Shown here: piece after piece, positions 6,043 through 12,280 of the stretch
How positions within the stretch are numbered: the first letter of the stretch is position 1
Layout: every line of letters begins with the position of its first letter
From: Lachnospiraceae bacterium UBA1778
GTDB taxonomy: Bacteria > Bacillota > Clostridia > Lachnospirales > Lachnospiraceae
Direction of reading: 5' to 3'
DNA length: 12,280 nucleotides
Assembly: GCA_002315255.1 (NCBI GenBank)
Contig: DCGM01000022.1
Location: 174 to 12,453, forward strand
The notes under the pieces: model-generated
Told to the model about the DNA's origin: nothing
The model's input: only the letters and a program-made list of their open reading frames with translations
Databases searched by the model: none
Position numbers and translations under genes: made by a program

Positions 6043-6534
6043 TTATTTTATTTTGCAAAAGGGCTTCTCAAACACCCTTTTCAGCCGTATGAAGAACGTG
6101 TCGGACGCCAAATCGACCGGTTCCGTCAGAATCGTACGGATTCCGGCGCGGTTCGCGCCGAGGATATCGGTAAAAATCTGGTCCCCGATACAGACCGTTT
6201 CGCCCTTCGCTGTCCCGAGCAATGCCATCGCCTCCATGAAGCCTTTCGCGGACGGCTTCTGCGCATGGAAAACATAGGGAACGCCTGCGGAATCGGCGAA
6301 CTGCTTCACCCGCGGCTCTTCATTGTTCGACACGATACAGACCGTGAAACCGGCGGCTTTCACCTGCTCGAAAAATGCCGGAATCCCTTCGTCTGCAGGC
6401 ATGTCCTGCGGGACGAGCGTGTTATCGATGTCAAAAATGACGCCTCTTAACCCTTCCGCATAGAGCGCTGCATAGTCAAGCGCACGTGCAGGGCCAAAGA
6501 TCCGCTCCGGATAGAAATCCCGGGAAAGCGCCAT
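6043..6534 (-). CDS. yqeG: YqeG-family HAD-IIIA phosphatase
   Basis: 163 residues, the usual size. The HAD motifs are complete: DIDNTLV with nucleophile D35 and acid/base D37, VSNN with S69, K93 in AQKPSAKG, and GDQIFTD with D118 and D123. No cap domain, as in subclass IIIA. Relatives of YqeG include the eukaryotic Gep4 phosphatidylglycerophosphate phosphatase, so a lipid phosphate substrate is possible but not shown by the sequence. The ATG at 6534 shares one base with the nrdR stop (TGATG), which indicates translational coupling; a GTG one codon earlier (6537) is the alternative start. The pair belongs to one operon behind the nrdR promoter. Confidence 0.9.
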   Translation of the reverse strand: MALSRDFYPERIFGPARALDYAALYAEGLRGVIFDIDNTLVPQDMPADEGIPAFFEQVKAAGFTVCIVSNNEEPRVKQFADSAGVPYVFHAQKPSAKGFMEAMALLGTAKGETVCIGDQIFTDILGANRAGIRTILTEPVDLASDTFFIRLKRVFEKPFCKIK

Positions 6535-6989
6535 CACTGCTTCTTCAGAAGCTTCGTGATTTCGCTTGCGAAGGTGTCGACATCCTTAAACTCACGGTAG
6601 ACGCTGGCGAAGCGGACATAAGCGACCGCATCGAGGTCCTGAAGCTTCGTCATAATGAACTCGCCGATCCGGGTGACCGGGATTTCCTTGTCGCCCAGAT
6701 TAAAGAGGTAGTTTTCAAGTTCATCCAATAAGCCGGAAATCTGCTCAGCAGAGACCGGGCGCTTATGGCAGGCGAGAAGGATTCCTTTTTCAGCCTTCTC
6801 ACGGCTGTAAGGCTCACGGGTATCATCCTTTTTCACGACCATCATCGGAAATGTTTCCAGACGCTCGTACGTGGTGAACCGTTTCCCGCATACATTGCAC
6901 TCCCGACGGCGGCGGATCGCATTCTGCTCGTCTGCCGGACGGGAATCGACTACTTTCGTGTCTTCATCATTACAAAACGGACATCTCAT
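6534..6989 (-). CDS. nrdR: Transcriptional repressor NrdR
   Basis: 151 residues. NrdR senses ATP/dATP and represses ribonucleotide reductase genes by binding paired NrdR boxes. The zinc ribbon is complete (C3, C6, C31, C34) and contains the DSRPADEQNAIRRRRECNVCGKRFTTYER signature region, positions ~15-44. The ATP-cone domain follows (VVKKDDTREPYSREK, LDAVAYVRFASVYREFKD). The ATG at 6989 is chosen because it starts the canonical MRCPFC and has AAGGAAGG (6997-7004) 7 nt upstream. An open frame back to 7067 would start between the -35 and -10 and is not credible. No nrd reductase gene is in the window. A NrdR-box-like sequence overlaps the gene's own promoter. Confidence 0.97.
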   Translation of the reverse strand: MRCPFCNDEDTKVVDSRPADEQNAIRRRRECNVCGKRFTTYERLETFPMMVVKKDDTREPYSREKAEKGILLACHKRPVSAEQISGLLDELENYLFNLGDKEIPVTRIGEFIMTKLQDLDAVAYVRFASVYREFKDVDTFASEITKLLKKQ

Positions 6990-7045
6990 AAAAAAGCCTT
7001 CCTTTTTCTCCTGCAATTCTGCCACCGCAAAATACGGATAGCTTA

Positions 7046-7061
7046 ACACAAGATATAGTAT
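7046..7061. promoter_or_regulatory. NrdR-box-like operator
   Basis: ACACAAGATATAGTAT matches 14 of 16 positions of the published NrdR box acaCwAtATaTwGtgt. It overlaps the -10 hexamer of the nrdR promoter. NrdR boxes normally come in pairs about three helical turns apart; I do not see a convincing second copy, so this may be a single weak site. Confidence 0.5.
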
Positions 7062-7086
7062 ATCCATAAATCTGCAGATTTGTCAA
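7057..7086 (-). promoter_or_regulatory. Promoter of the nrdR-yqeG operon
   Basis: Minus strand TTGACA (7081-7086), 18 bp, TATACT (7057-7062). Most of the spacer is the 14-bp perfect palindrome AAATCTGCAGATTT (7068-7081), a second possible operator. The leader would be about 60 nt. Confidence 0.75.
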
Positions 7087-7143
7087 ATATTTCTTTGTTT
7101 TTCAAGGCTCCGTTCACAGTTTCAACAAACTTTCTACATATAA

Positions 7144-7173
7144 TTTACAATACTATGATTTTTGTTTTATAAT
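7144..7173 (+). promoter_or_regulatory. Putative promoter of the cyclase operon
   Basis: TTTACA (7144-7149), 18 bp, TATAAT (7168-7173). The leader to the ATG at 7273 is about 90 nt. Another TATAAT (7139-7144) has TTCACA (7113-7118) 20 bp upstream, which is less likely. AGTTT-CAAC-AAACT (7118-7131) is a further short inverted repeat upstream. Confidence 0.6.
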
Positions 7174-7186
7174 GAACATATTGTTC
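7174..7186. promoter_or_regulatory. 13-bp palindrome at the transcription start of the cyclase operon
   Basis: GAACA and TGTTC are exact inverted copies around TAT, starting at the base after the TATAAT -10. A repressor bound here would block initiation. It resembles the Gram-positive LexA box but has five instead of four bases between GAAC and GTTC. Confidence 0.45.
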
Positions 7187-7272
7187 GAACTTCCAATGAC
7201 ATTCCAGGATAACGGATCTGTGCCGCAAGAACAGTATGATATCAGGTGGATTTGGATAACAGGGGCAGGATT

Positions 7273-9303
7273 ATGAAACTATTTGGCAAACTGAAATCGA
7301 AATACAGCACGCTGGAAACGATGGATAAAAAGCTTTTCTGGCTCGCTGGCATTATCTATAACGTTGCGGCATTCATTGCCGCCATCATTTTCTGTTTCTT
7401 CTTTAAGGATTATCTGATGGCCGGGCTTTGTCTCGGCATTATCGTGCTCCCGGTCTTTATCATGATTCTCGCTGCCCGGACGCACAACTATACGGTCCTC
7501 CTTCCTGCCCTGGCCCTCATGATCAATATGATCGGTCTCCCGCTTTTCACGATTTTTATCCGGAATGGCGTATTCTTTATGCCGGTAATCATCCTCTGCG
7601 GCATTGCGCTCTGCGGGCTTTCCCAGGACCGCGGCCTCCGTTATGGTTCCGGCCTCGCGAGCATCTCGATGAACTCGTTCACATTGGTCTCGCGGATGAA
7701 TGCCGAAACGATTCCCGGATATGAGCAGGTCCAGCTCATTTCTATCCTCACCTTTGGGGTGGCCGGCTTCATCATCCTCTTTATGTGTGACGTCCTGATG
7801 GAAGAAAACCGGAAATACGTCTTAAGCCGGAAGATTTTAAACCAGTATATGGACTTTAACGTGCAGAAGGAGCTGTACAATGACGGTTCCGAGAACGGCA
7901 TCTTAAAGCTGACCGGAAAACGGCGTGCAGCCGTCCTTTTCGCCGATATCAGCAACTTTACTTCGATAACAGAAGATATGCAGCCGGAAATCGCGGCGGA
8001 ATATCTGAACATTTTCTTATCCGCTGCCGACAAATGCATCCATGAGAACGGCGGCACCCTCGACAAATATATCGGCGACTGCGCGATGGCCTTCTGGATT
8101 GACGACCAGCAGACAGGCTACGGCGTCTATGAAGCCTGTAAAACTGTTATGGACCTTCGGCGAAGCCTTTCGGAGCTTCAGGAAGGGATCCGTGAGCGGT
8201 TCGGCTGGGAGATTGTCTTCTCTGCAGGCATCAACTACGGCGATGTAATCGTCGGCGGCGTCGGTTCCTCGCGCCGTACAGATTACACGGTTATCGGCGA
8301 TACGGTCAATGTGGCGCAGCGTCTTCAGGATACCGCGACGGCCGGCATGCTCTGCCTTTCCGAGCGGACGGTCCAGATCCTCGGCGACCGCGCTGAAACG
8401 AATCTTCTTCCCGCCAATGTGGCCATCAAAGGCCGTAGCCGTACGATTCCAGTCTATGAGCTTATCCGCCTGACGCAGGGAAGCACCCGTGCATTACCCC
8501 AGGAGCCGGAGAAAGACCCCGCCAACGGAATGCTCTATATCTGCGGCTGCCGTGGTTCCTACTCTGTCACCGGTTCGATCTTCAGTGAGTTCGGCGGTGA
8601 AACCTCCTGCTATATCATCAAGCGCGGCGCGCACGCGATGGTTATCGACTGCGGCACCGGGCTTTACCGGGCACGCGAAATCCTCTCTGACTGTAAGAAG
8701 ATTGACGTGCTTCTGACCCATGTCCATTATGACCATATCCTCGGTCTTCTCGACTGGTCGGTCTTCCCGATGGATTCGGAGCTCACGATTTACGGAAACT
8801 TTAAGAATTGGGAAGGCGAAAACACGATCAAAAACTTCCTCCGCGCGCCGTTCTGGCCGGTCGATATCAGCTTCGGCAATCTCGTGAGCATTGAGATGCA
8901 GAAGGAATACGGATTGGCGGACGACATCTCCGCGCGCTTCTTCCCGGCGAGCCACCCGAACGAAGCCTGCTTCATTGCCTTAAATATCGGGCAGAAGAGA
9001 ATCTGCGTGTTAGCGGATTGTGAGACGCCGGATGCGATGCCGGAGGAATATCTTTATAAGAGCGACATCGTCATTTTCGACGCAATGTATGAACAGAACG
9101 AATACAGCAAGCATATCGGCTGGGGCCATTCTTCCTGGGAGCAGGGTGCAAAGATGGCGAAAGCGGAAGATATCGGTATGCTGTTAATCACGCATCATAA
9201 CCCGCAATTCGGCGATCAGAAGCTTCGTGAGATGGAAAGCCGCGCGAAAGAGTATTTCTCGGTGACCCATTTCGTACGGACCGGCGACCGGTTCTCGCTG
9301 TAG
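7273..9303 (+). CDS. Membrane adenylate cyclase fused to a metallo-beta-lactamase-fold hydrolase
   Basis: 676 residues. Five hydrophobic segments (about 22-44, 47-67, 73-96, 99-116, 155-178) are followed by a linker and a class III cyclase domain at ~215-395. All key residues are present: metal aspartates D225 (LFADISNF) and D269 (KYIGD), adenine-selecting K265 and T339, ribose-binding N346 and transition-state R350. The K/T pair is typical of class IIIb adenylate, not guanylate, cyclases. Residues ~430-670 are a metallo-beta-lactamase fold of the PhnP/COG1235 kind: a GGETSC entry, H483-V-H485-Y-D487-H488, then H561, D582, H619 (GWGHSS) and H641 (THHNP), a full two-metal set. The natural reaction of this domain is unknown; hydrolysis of cyclic nucleotides (class II phosphodiesterases share the fold) is an inference. 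The ATG at 7273 has AGGGG 7 nt upstream; a GTG at 7246 has no such site. First gene of three. Confidence 0.93.
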   Translation: MKLFGKLKSKYSTLETMDKKLFWLAGIIYNVAAFIAAIIFCFFFKDYLMAGLCLGIIVLPVFIMILAARTHNYTVLLPALALMINMIGLPLFTIFIRNGVFFMPVIILCGIALCGLSQDRGLRYGSGLASISMNSFTLVSRMNAETIPGYEQVQLISILTFGVAGFIILFMCDVLMEENRKYVLSRKILNQYMDFNVQKELYNDGSENGILKLTGKRRAAVLFADISNFTSITEDMQPEIAAEYLNIFLSAADKCIHENGGTLDKYIGDCAMAFWIDDQQTGYGVYEACKTVMDLRRSLSELQEGIRERFGWEIVFSAGINYGDVIVGGVGSSRRTDYTVIGDTVNVAQRLQDTATAGMLCLSERTVQILGDRAETNLLPANVAIKGRSRTIPVYELIRLTQGSTRALPQEPEKDPANGMLYICGCRGSYSVTGSIFSEFGGETSCYIIKRGAHAMVIDCGTGLYRAREILSDCKKIDVLLTHVHYDHILGLLDWSVFPMDSELTIYGNFKNWEGENTIKNFLRAPFWPVDISFGNLVSIEMQKEYGLADDISARFFPASHPNEACFIALNIGQKRICVLADCETPDAMPEEYLYKSDIVIFDAMYEQNEYSKHIGWGHSSWEQGAKMAKAEDIGMLLITHHNPQFGDQKLREMESRAKEYFSVTHFVRTGDRFSL

Positions 9304-9321
9304 CAGAAACGGGGTTCCGCA

Positions 9322-10752
9322 ATGAAAAAGCATTTACCGACGATTACAAAAAACCAGCAGATGGGCATCGTTTTGACGCTCTTCCTTTCGTGTATCATTC
9401 TGGCGCTGATTCTTCTCGGAGTCCAGAAATTCGAAGGGATGCAGCCGGAACTGATTCTCGCTGTCGCCACAGACTTTATCGGAATGGGCCTGGCGCTCTC
9501 CGTTTCTGTCGGTTTGCTGATCGGCGAAAACAGCCCGCGTACCGGAAGCGACTATTTCCTCGTCTTTTCGTGCTGCTCGTTCCTCGCGCTTTTCTTCGAC
9601 CTGCTGACCTGCCTCTCTTCCCGGATCGGGCTTCCGGACTTCTTCCAGACACTTTTCTATCTGCTGTCTTATCTTTTGAAGACCGTCGTTCTTCTCTTCT
9701 ATCTTTTCTATGTGCTGACGTTTGCAAAGAAAATTTCAAAGACGCAAGGGATCCTGCTGATCGTCATCTCCTGCATTTTTGCGCTGGTCTCCTTCATCAT
9801 TCTGCTTTCGCTGATCCGGACAGTTTCTCAGGAAGGCCTTATCTACTATGAAGAAGGTTCGACGATTTCCTCCCATCTTCTCATGTTCGCAGGATCGTCG
9901 GTCATCGCCATTTCAATGTTCTATATCGTCATCTGGAAAAATCTCTCGCGAAAATGGCGCTATTCGTTATTCTATTATCTCCTTTCGGTTTTAGGAGATA
10001 TCCTTCTGTCCTGGTTCTTGACCAGACGGCCGAGTTTCCATGGGCAGTTCCTCATTATCCCGCTCCTTTATATCTACTGTCTCACATGCATGGAGTTCGA
10101 AACTACGGATCAGGAAGTTCCGGACACGGATACCGGCATTCCTTCTGCGAAAGACCATCCGCAGCTGATCACTCCGACCGCAGTCAATAAGGATGTTACC
10201 GTCCTCGTCTGCCGTCTCCATAACTTCGGTCTGATTACAGAGCATATGAATTCGAGTATGGTCATTGCTATTTTCAACCGCTTTGCAGAGGAGATGACGC
10301 CGATCATTGAAAGCAATAACGGCCTCATCATTTCCTTCTCTGACTATAGCGTTTATGCCGTTTTCGGTGCCAATGACGATGACTCCCAGCTGCATCCGGA
10401 AGCTGCGGTCCGCGCCGCGCTGGAAATGCAGCAGGCGAAGCTCCGTCTGAACGCATGGTGTAAGGAAAACCATTATCCGACCGTTTATATGGGAATCGCT
10501 ATCCATTCTGCGGAATCGATCGTTAGCGCCATCGGTGCGAACGGTCATATGCAGTATGCGGTCATCTATCGGAATGTCTCGATGACGGAGCGAATGGAAC
10601 GCCTCAGCAATGACGGCGATATCATTGTTTCGCAGTCAACCGCTTACCGTCTGAAGTCGAAGCTTTCGATTTTAGACTCCTTAGAGTTCCGCCATACGCC
10701 GCGCGGAAGCGCCATGAAAATCTATCGGATCGAGGGCCTGACCAATGAGTAA
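9322..10752 (+). CDS. Membrane pseudo-cyclase 1 (degenerate class III cyclase domain)
   Basis: 476 residues. About eight hydrophobic segments (roughly 14-34, 41-67, 77-98, 107-133, 142-164, 185-205, 215-235, 242-258) form a membrane sensor module unlike the first gene's. Residues ~288-470 keep the cyclase fold pattern (VTVLVCRLHNF, VYAVFGA, AAVRAALEMQ, MGIAIHSAE, GDIIVSQSTAYRL). By eye alignment to its neighbour, the first metal Asp is R298, the second is Y342 (with D341 one place off), the adenine Lys is S338, the ribose Asn is S420, and only R424 of the catalytic set remains. It is therefore unlikely to make cyclic nucleotide alone. It starts 18 bp after the cyclase gene, with GGGG 7 nt before the ATG, and overlaps the next gene by 8 bp. 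A regulatory partner role is inferred. Confidence 0.85.
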   Translation: MKKHLPTITKNQQMGIVLTLFLSCIILALILLGVQKFEGMQPELILAVATDFIGMGLALSVSVGLLIGENSPRTGSDYFLVFSCCSFLALFFDLLTCLSSRIGLPDFFQTLFYLLSYLLKTVVLLFYLFYVLTFAKKISKTQGILLIVISCIFALVSFIILLSLIRTVSQEGLIYYEEGSTISSHLLMFAGSSVIAISMFYIVIWKNLSRKWRYSLFYYLLSVLGDILLSWFLTRRPSFHGQFLIIPLLYIYCLTCMEFETTDQEVPDTDTGIPSAKDHPQLITPTAVNKDVTVLVCRLHNFGLITEHMNSSMVIAIFNRFAEEMTPIIESNNGLIISFSDYSVYAVFGANDDDSQLHPEAAVRAALEMQQAKLRLNAWCKENHYPTVYMGIAIHSAESIVSAIGANGHMQYAVIYRNVSMTERMERLSNDGDIIVSQSTAYRLKSKLSILDSLEFRHTPRGSAMKIYRIEGLTNE

Positions 10753-12190
10753 AAAAGTCAAGAAAAATCTGCCCTATATCAGTTATTTTTATGCGGCTGT
10801 CGAGCTTGTCGTCATGATTCTGACGCTTTTGGGCATTAATAATATCCGTTTTGCGAATCTGGAGCCGGTCTGGATTTTTAACATTGCTTCCGGAACAGTC
10901 TGCATGCTTTCCTCGTTCGTATTCCTGGTCAGCCTTTCGCCGCGAAAGCAGAACCGGTCGATCCGCACCTTTTCGCTTTTAAATTTCATCCATTTCCTGG
11001 CGATTACGATCGACATATGGACATGGCTTCTCGAAGGGCATGTGGAACTGAAGGGCTGGCTGTATATGTCAGACCTTGCGCAGCAGATTACCAGCGTTTT
11101 TCTCGCAAATATCTCCTTCCACTTTATGAAAGCCGCCGTTCTCGACGATTCGGATGACCTACGTCTGATCACATTCCTGATTGACCTGACGGCGATTGTC
11201 GCAATCATCATCCGACTGCTCAACTACGGAAACGGATTCTACTTCTATATCGATGAATATGCACATTATCATCGCGGACCGTATTTTATCCTGTCTGTAA
11301 TGTATTCCTATTTTGCGCCGCTTCTCGGCATCATCAAGCTGATTCAGAAGCCGGTCCAGTTCAGGCAGAAGCTTCCGTTCTTCATACTGATCCTTCTCCC
11401 GCTCATATTGACAGCTGTTTTCGGATTCTTCTATGGTGTGTCATTCCTTCCGAGCGGTTTCTTCCTCGCGCTGCTTCCGTTCTACAGCAGCTATTTCCTG
11501 GAGAACGACTATATCTCTCATAAACAGCAGACGCTTTTCGGAAACTTCCTGCCGGCCTCTGCGACAGCGCGGCTCATTGACCAGAAGACCGGAAAACTTC
11601 TGGAAGGAAAGCGTGAGAAAGTCACGATTCTCGTCTGCTCGATCAAGAACTTCGACAAGGTTACGCGTCTCCGCCAGCCGGATGCCTACAGCACTATGAT
11701 GAACCATTTCCTGGATGCTTCGGCGAAAATCGTTGAAAAGTATAAGGGAATCACGATTGACTATCTCCGAAACGGCTTCCTCTGTGTCTTCGGTGCGCCG
11801 ACCCCATTGAATAACCACGCGGATATGGCGGTGGCCTGCGCCATCGAGCTCCAGTCCATGATCCGCCAGAATAACGTGTGGAACTTCGCCCATAACTATC
11901 CGACGCTGGATATCGGCATCGGCGTCCATACAGAGCAGATCCTCTTCGCAAGTATCGGCACGGACAAGCACCGCCGCTATACCCCGCTCAGCAATGAGGT
12001 CCGGCGCTGTACGTCTATCTCGGCCTTCGCCCCGAACGGACAGGTCCTGGTTTCCCGCGCGACGATCGAGAACCTGACCCGGCAGGCGGAATACACGCGC
12101 TTCGCGGAGGACCTCCCCGAGGAGCAGGATGCCCAGTCGCTGGAATTCCAGACGCCGGTATTCAGGGTGGCGTCGATAAAGATGAAATAA
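10745..12190 (+). CDS. Membrane pseudo-cyclase 2 (degenerate class III cyclase domain)
   Basis: 481 residues. Seven or eight hydrophobic segments cover about residues 10-260, followed by a juxtamembrane stretch (LFGNFLPASATARLIDQKTG) that matches the segment normally joining membrane or sensor regions to class III cyclase domains. The domain (~290-475) retains VTILVCSIKNF, CVFGAP, IGIGVHTE and GQVLVSRATI. Aligned by eye, the first metal Asp is S299, the second is N343, the adenine Lys is D339, T413 is kept, the ribose Asn is R420 and the catalytic Arg is S424. This set of losses differs from that of the preceding gene. The ATG at 10745 lies inside the preceding gene's end (ATGAGTAA, 8-bp overlap), with GAGGG 8 nt upstream, so the two are probably translationally coupled. 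No enzymatic activity is expected; a role as a heterodimer partner or a signal sensor is inferred. Confidence 0.85.
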   Translation: MSKKVKKNLPYISYFYAAVELVVMILTLLGINNIRFANLEPVWIFNIASGTVCMLSSFVFLVSLSPRKQNRSIRTFSLLNFIHFLAITIDIWTWLLEGHVELKGWLYMSDLAQQITSVFLANISFHFMKAAVLDDSDDLRLITFLIDLTAIVAIIIRLLNYGNGFYFYIDEYAHYHRGPYFILSVMYSYFAPLLGIIKLIQKPVQFRQKLPFFILILLPLILTAVFGFFYGVSFLPSGFFLALLPFYSSYFLENDYISHKQQTLFGNFLPASATARLIDQKTGKLLEGKREKVTILVCSIKNFDKVTRLRQPDAYSTMMNHFLDASAKIVEKYKGITIDYLRNGFLCVFGAPTPLNNHADMAVACAIELQSMIRQNNVWNFAHNYPTLDIGIGVHTEQILFASIGTDKHRRYTPLSNEVRRCTSISAFAPNGQVLVSRATIENLTRQAEYTRFAEDLPEEQDAQSLEFQTPVFRVASIKMK

Positions 12191-12280
12191 CGCCGCCTGT
12201 GAAAAGGCTTCAGTTTTACCTAGTGAGACCGGTCAGGGTTCAATATGCATCTTCTTCGCTAGACGCTCGTTTCCTACTCG
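12191..12280. other. Downstream flank with no recognised feature
   Basis: Ninety bases after the third cyclase-type gene. I see no hairpin with a T tract, no tRNA and no start of a recognisable gene, so whether the operon ends here or continues beyond the window cannot be judged. Confidence 0.5.

Noticed and set aside
6990..7067. 26-codon N-terminal extension of NrdR
   Set aside because: The start would lie between the -35 and -10 of the promoter, and NrdR proteins begin MRCPFC, which matches the ATG at 6989.
7174..7187. LexA (SOS) box at the cyclase promoter
   Set aside because: The Gram-positive LexA box needs GAAC-N4-GTTC; here five bases separate the halves, so the site is out of register.
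9390..9851. Second-frame protein within pseudo-cyclase 1
   Set aside because: It is rich in Arg and Pro with no hydrophobic or domain pattern and no ribosome site; the membrane protein in the main frame explains the region.

Overview
The window looks like a chromosomal segment of a low-to-moderate GC Bacillota (Clostridia), most likely Lachnospiraceae or a close relative. The basis is the house-keeping set (an HPr-His-less GlpK, NrdR followed by a YqeG HAD phosphatase, EF-P), a DUF5688-type protein, consensus sigma-A promoters, strong AGGAGG-type ribosome binding sites and a tRNA gene without an encoded CCA. The assignment is inference from gene content, not from a marker gene.

Layout: 1-957 (minus) is the N-terminal 319 codons of glycerol kinase, cut by the window edge. 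958-1304 is a divergent regulatory region with two palindromes. 1305-1637 (plus) is a small XRE-type repressor, ended by a strong, probably bidirectional terminator. 1713-3044 (minus) is a visibly AT-rich Schlafen/AlbA_2 + HATPase_c_4 + winged-helix protein preceded by an unusual 12-bp / 23-bp tandem repeat. 3195-3452 holds an operator-like palindrome, two hairpins and a decayed direct repeat. 3453-4226 (minus) is a single-pass membrane protein with its own perfect TTGACA-17-TAATAT promoter. 4363-5223 (minus) is a DUF5688 protein directly behind tRNA-Arg(CCG) at 5265-5336. 5391-5948 (minus) is efp. 6043-6989 (minus) is a tightly coupled nrdR-yqeG pair whose promoter carries a good NrdR-box match over the -10.

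7273-12190 (plus) is the part most worth attention: three consecutive genes, spaced 18 bp and then overlapping by 8 bp, all encoding multi-pass membrane proteins with a class III nucleotide cyclase homology domain. The first has every catalytic residue of an adenylate cyclase and is fused at its C-terminus to a metallo-beta-lactamase-fold hydrolase with a complete set of metal ligands. The second and third have the same kind of architecture but have each lost both metal-binding aspartates and the adenine-binding lysine, by different substitutions. Class III cyclases work as dimers, so a plausible model is a membrane signalling unit in which one active cyclase, possibly with a built-in cyclic-nucleotide-degrading or other hydrolase domain, is tuned by two sensor-bearing pseudo-cyclases. 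The function is inference; the domain content, residue losses and operon structure are read directly from the sequence.

The remaining genes look like ordinary core or accessory functions. The AlbA_2 gene stands out by composition and by its repeat-bearing leader and is probably acquired.
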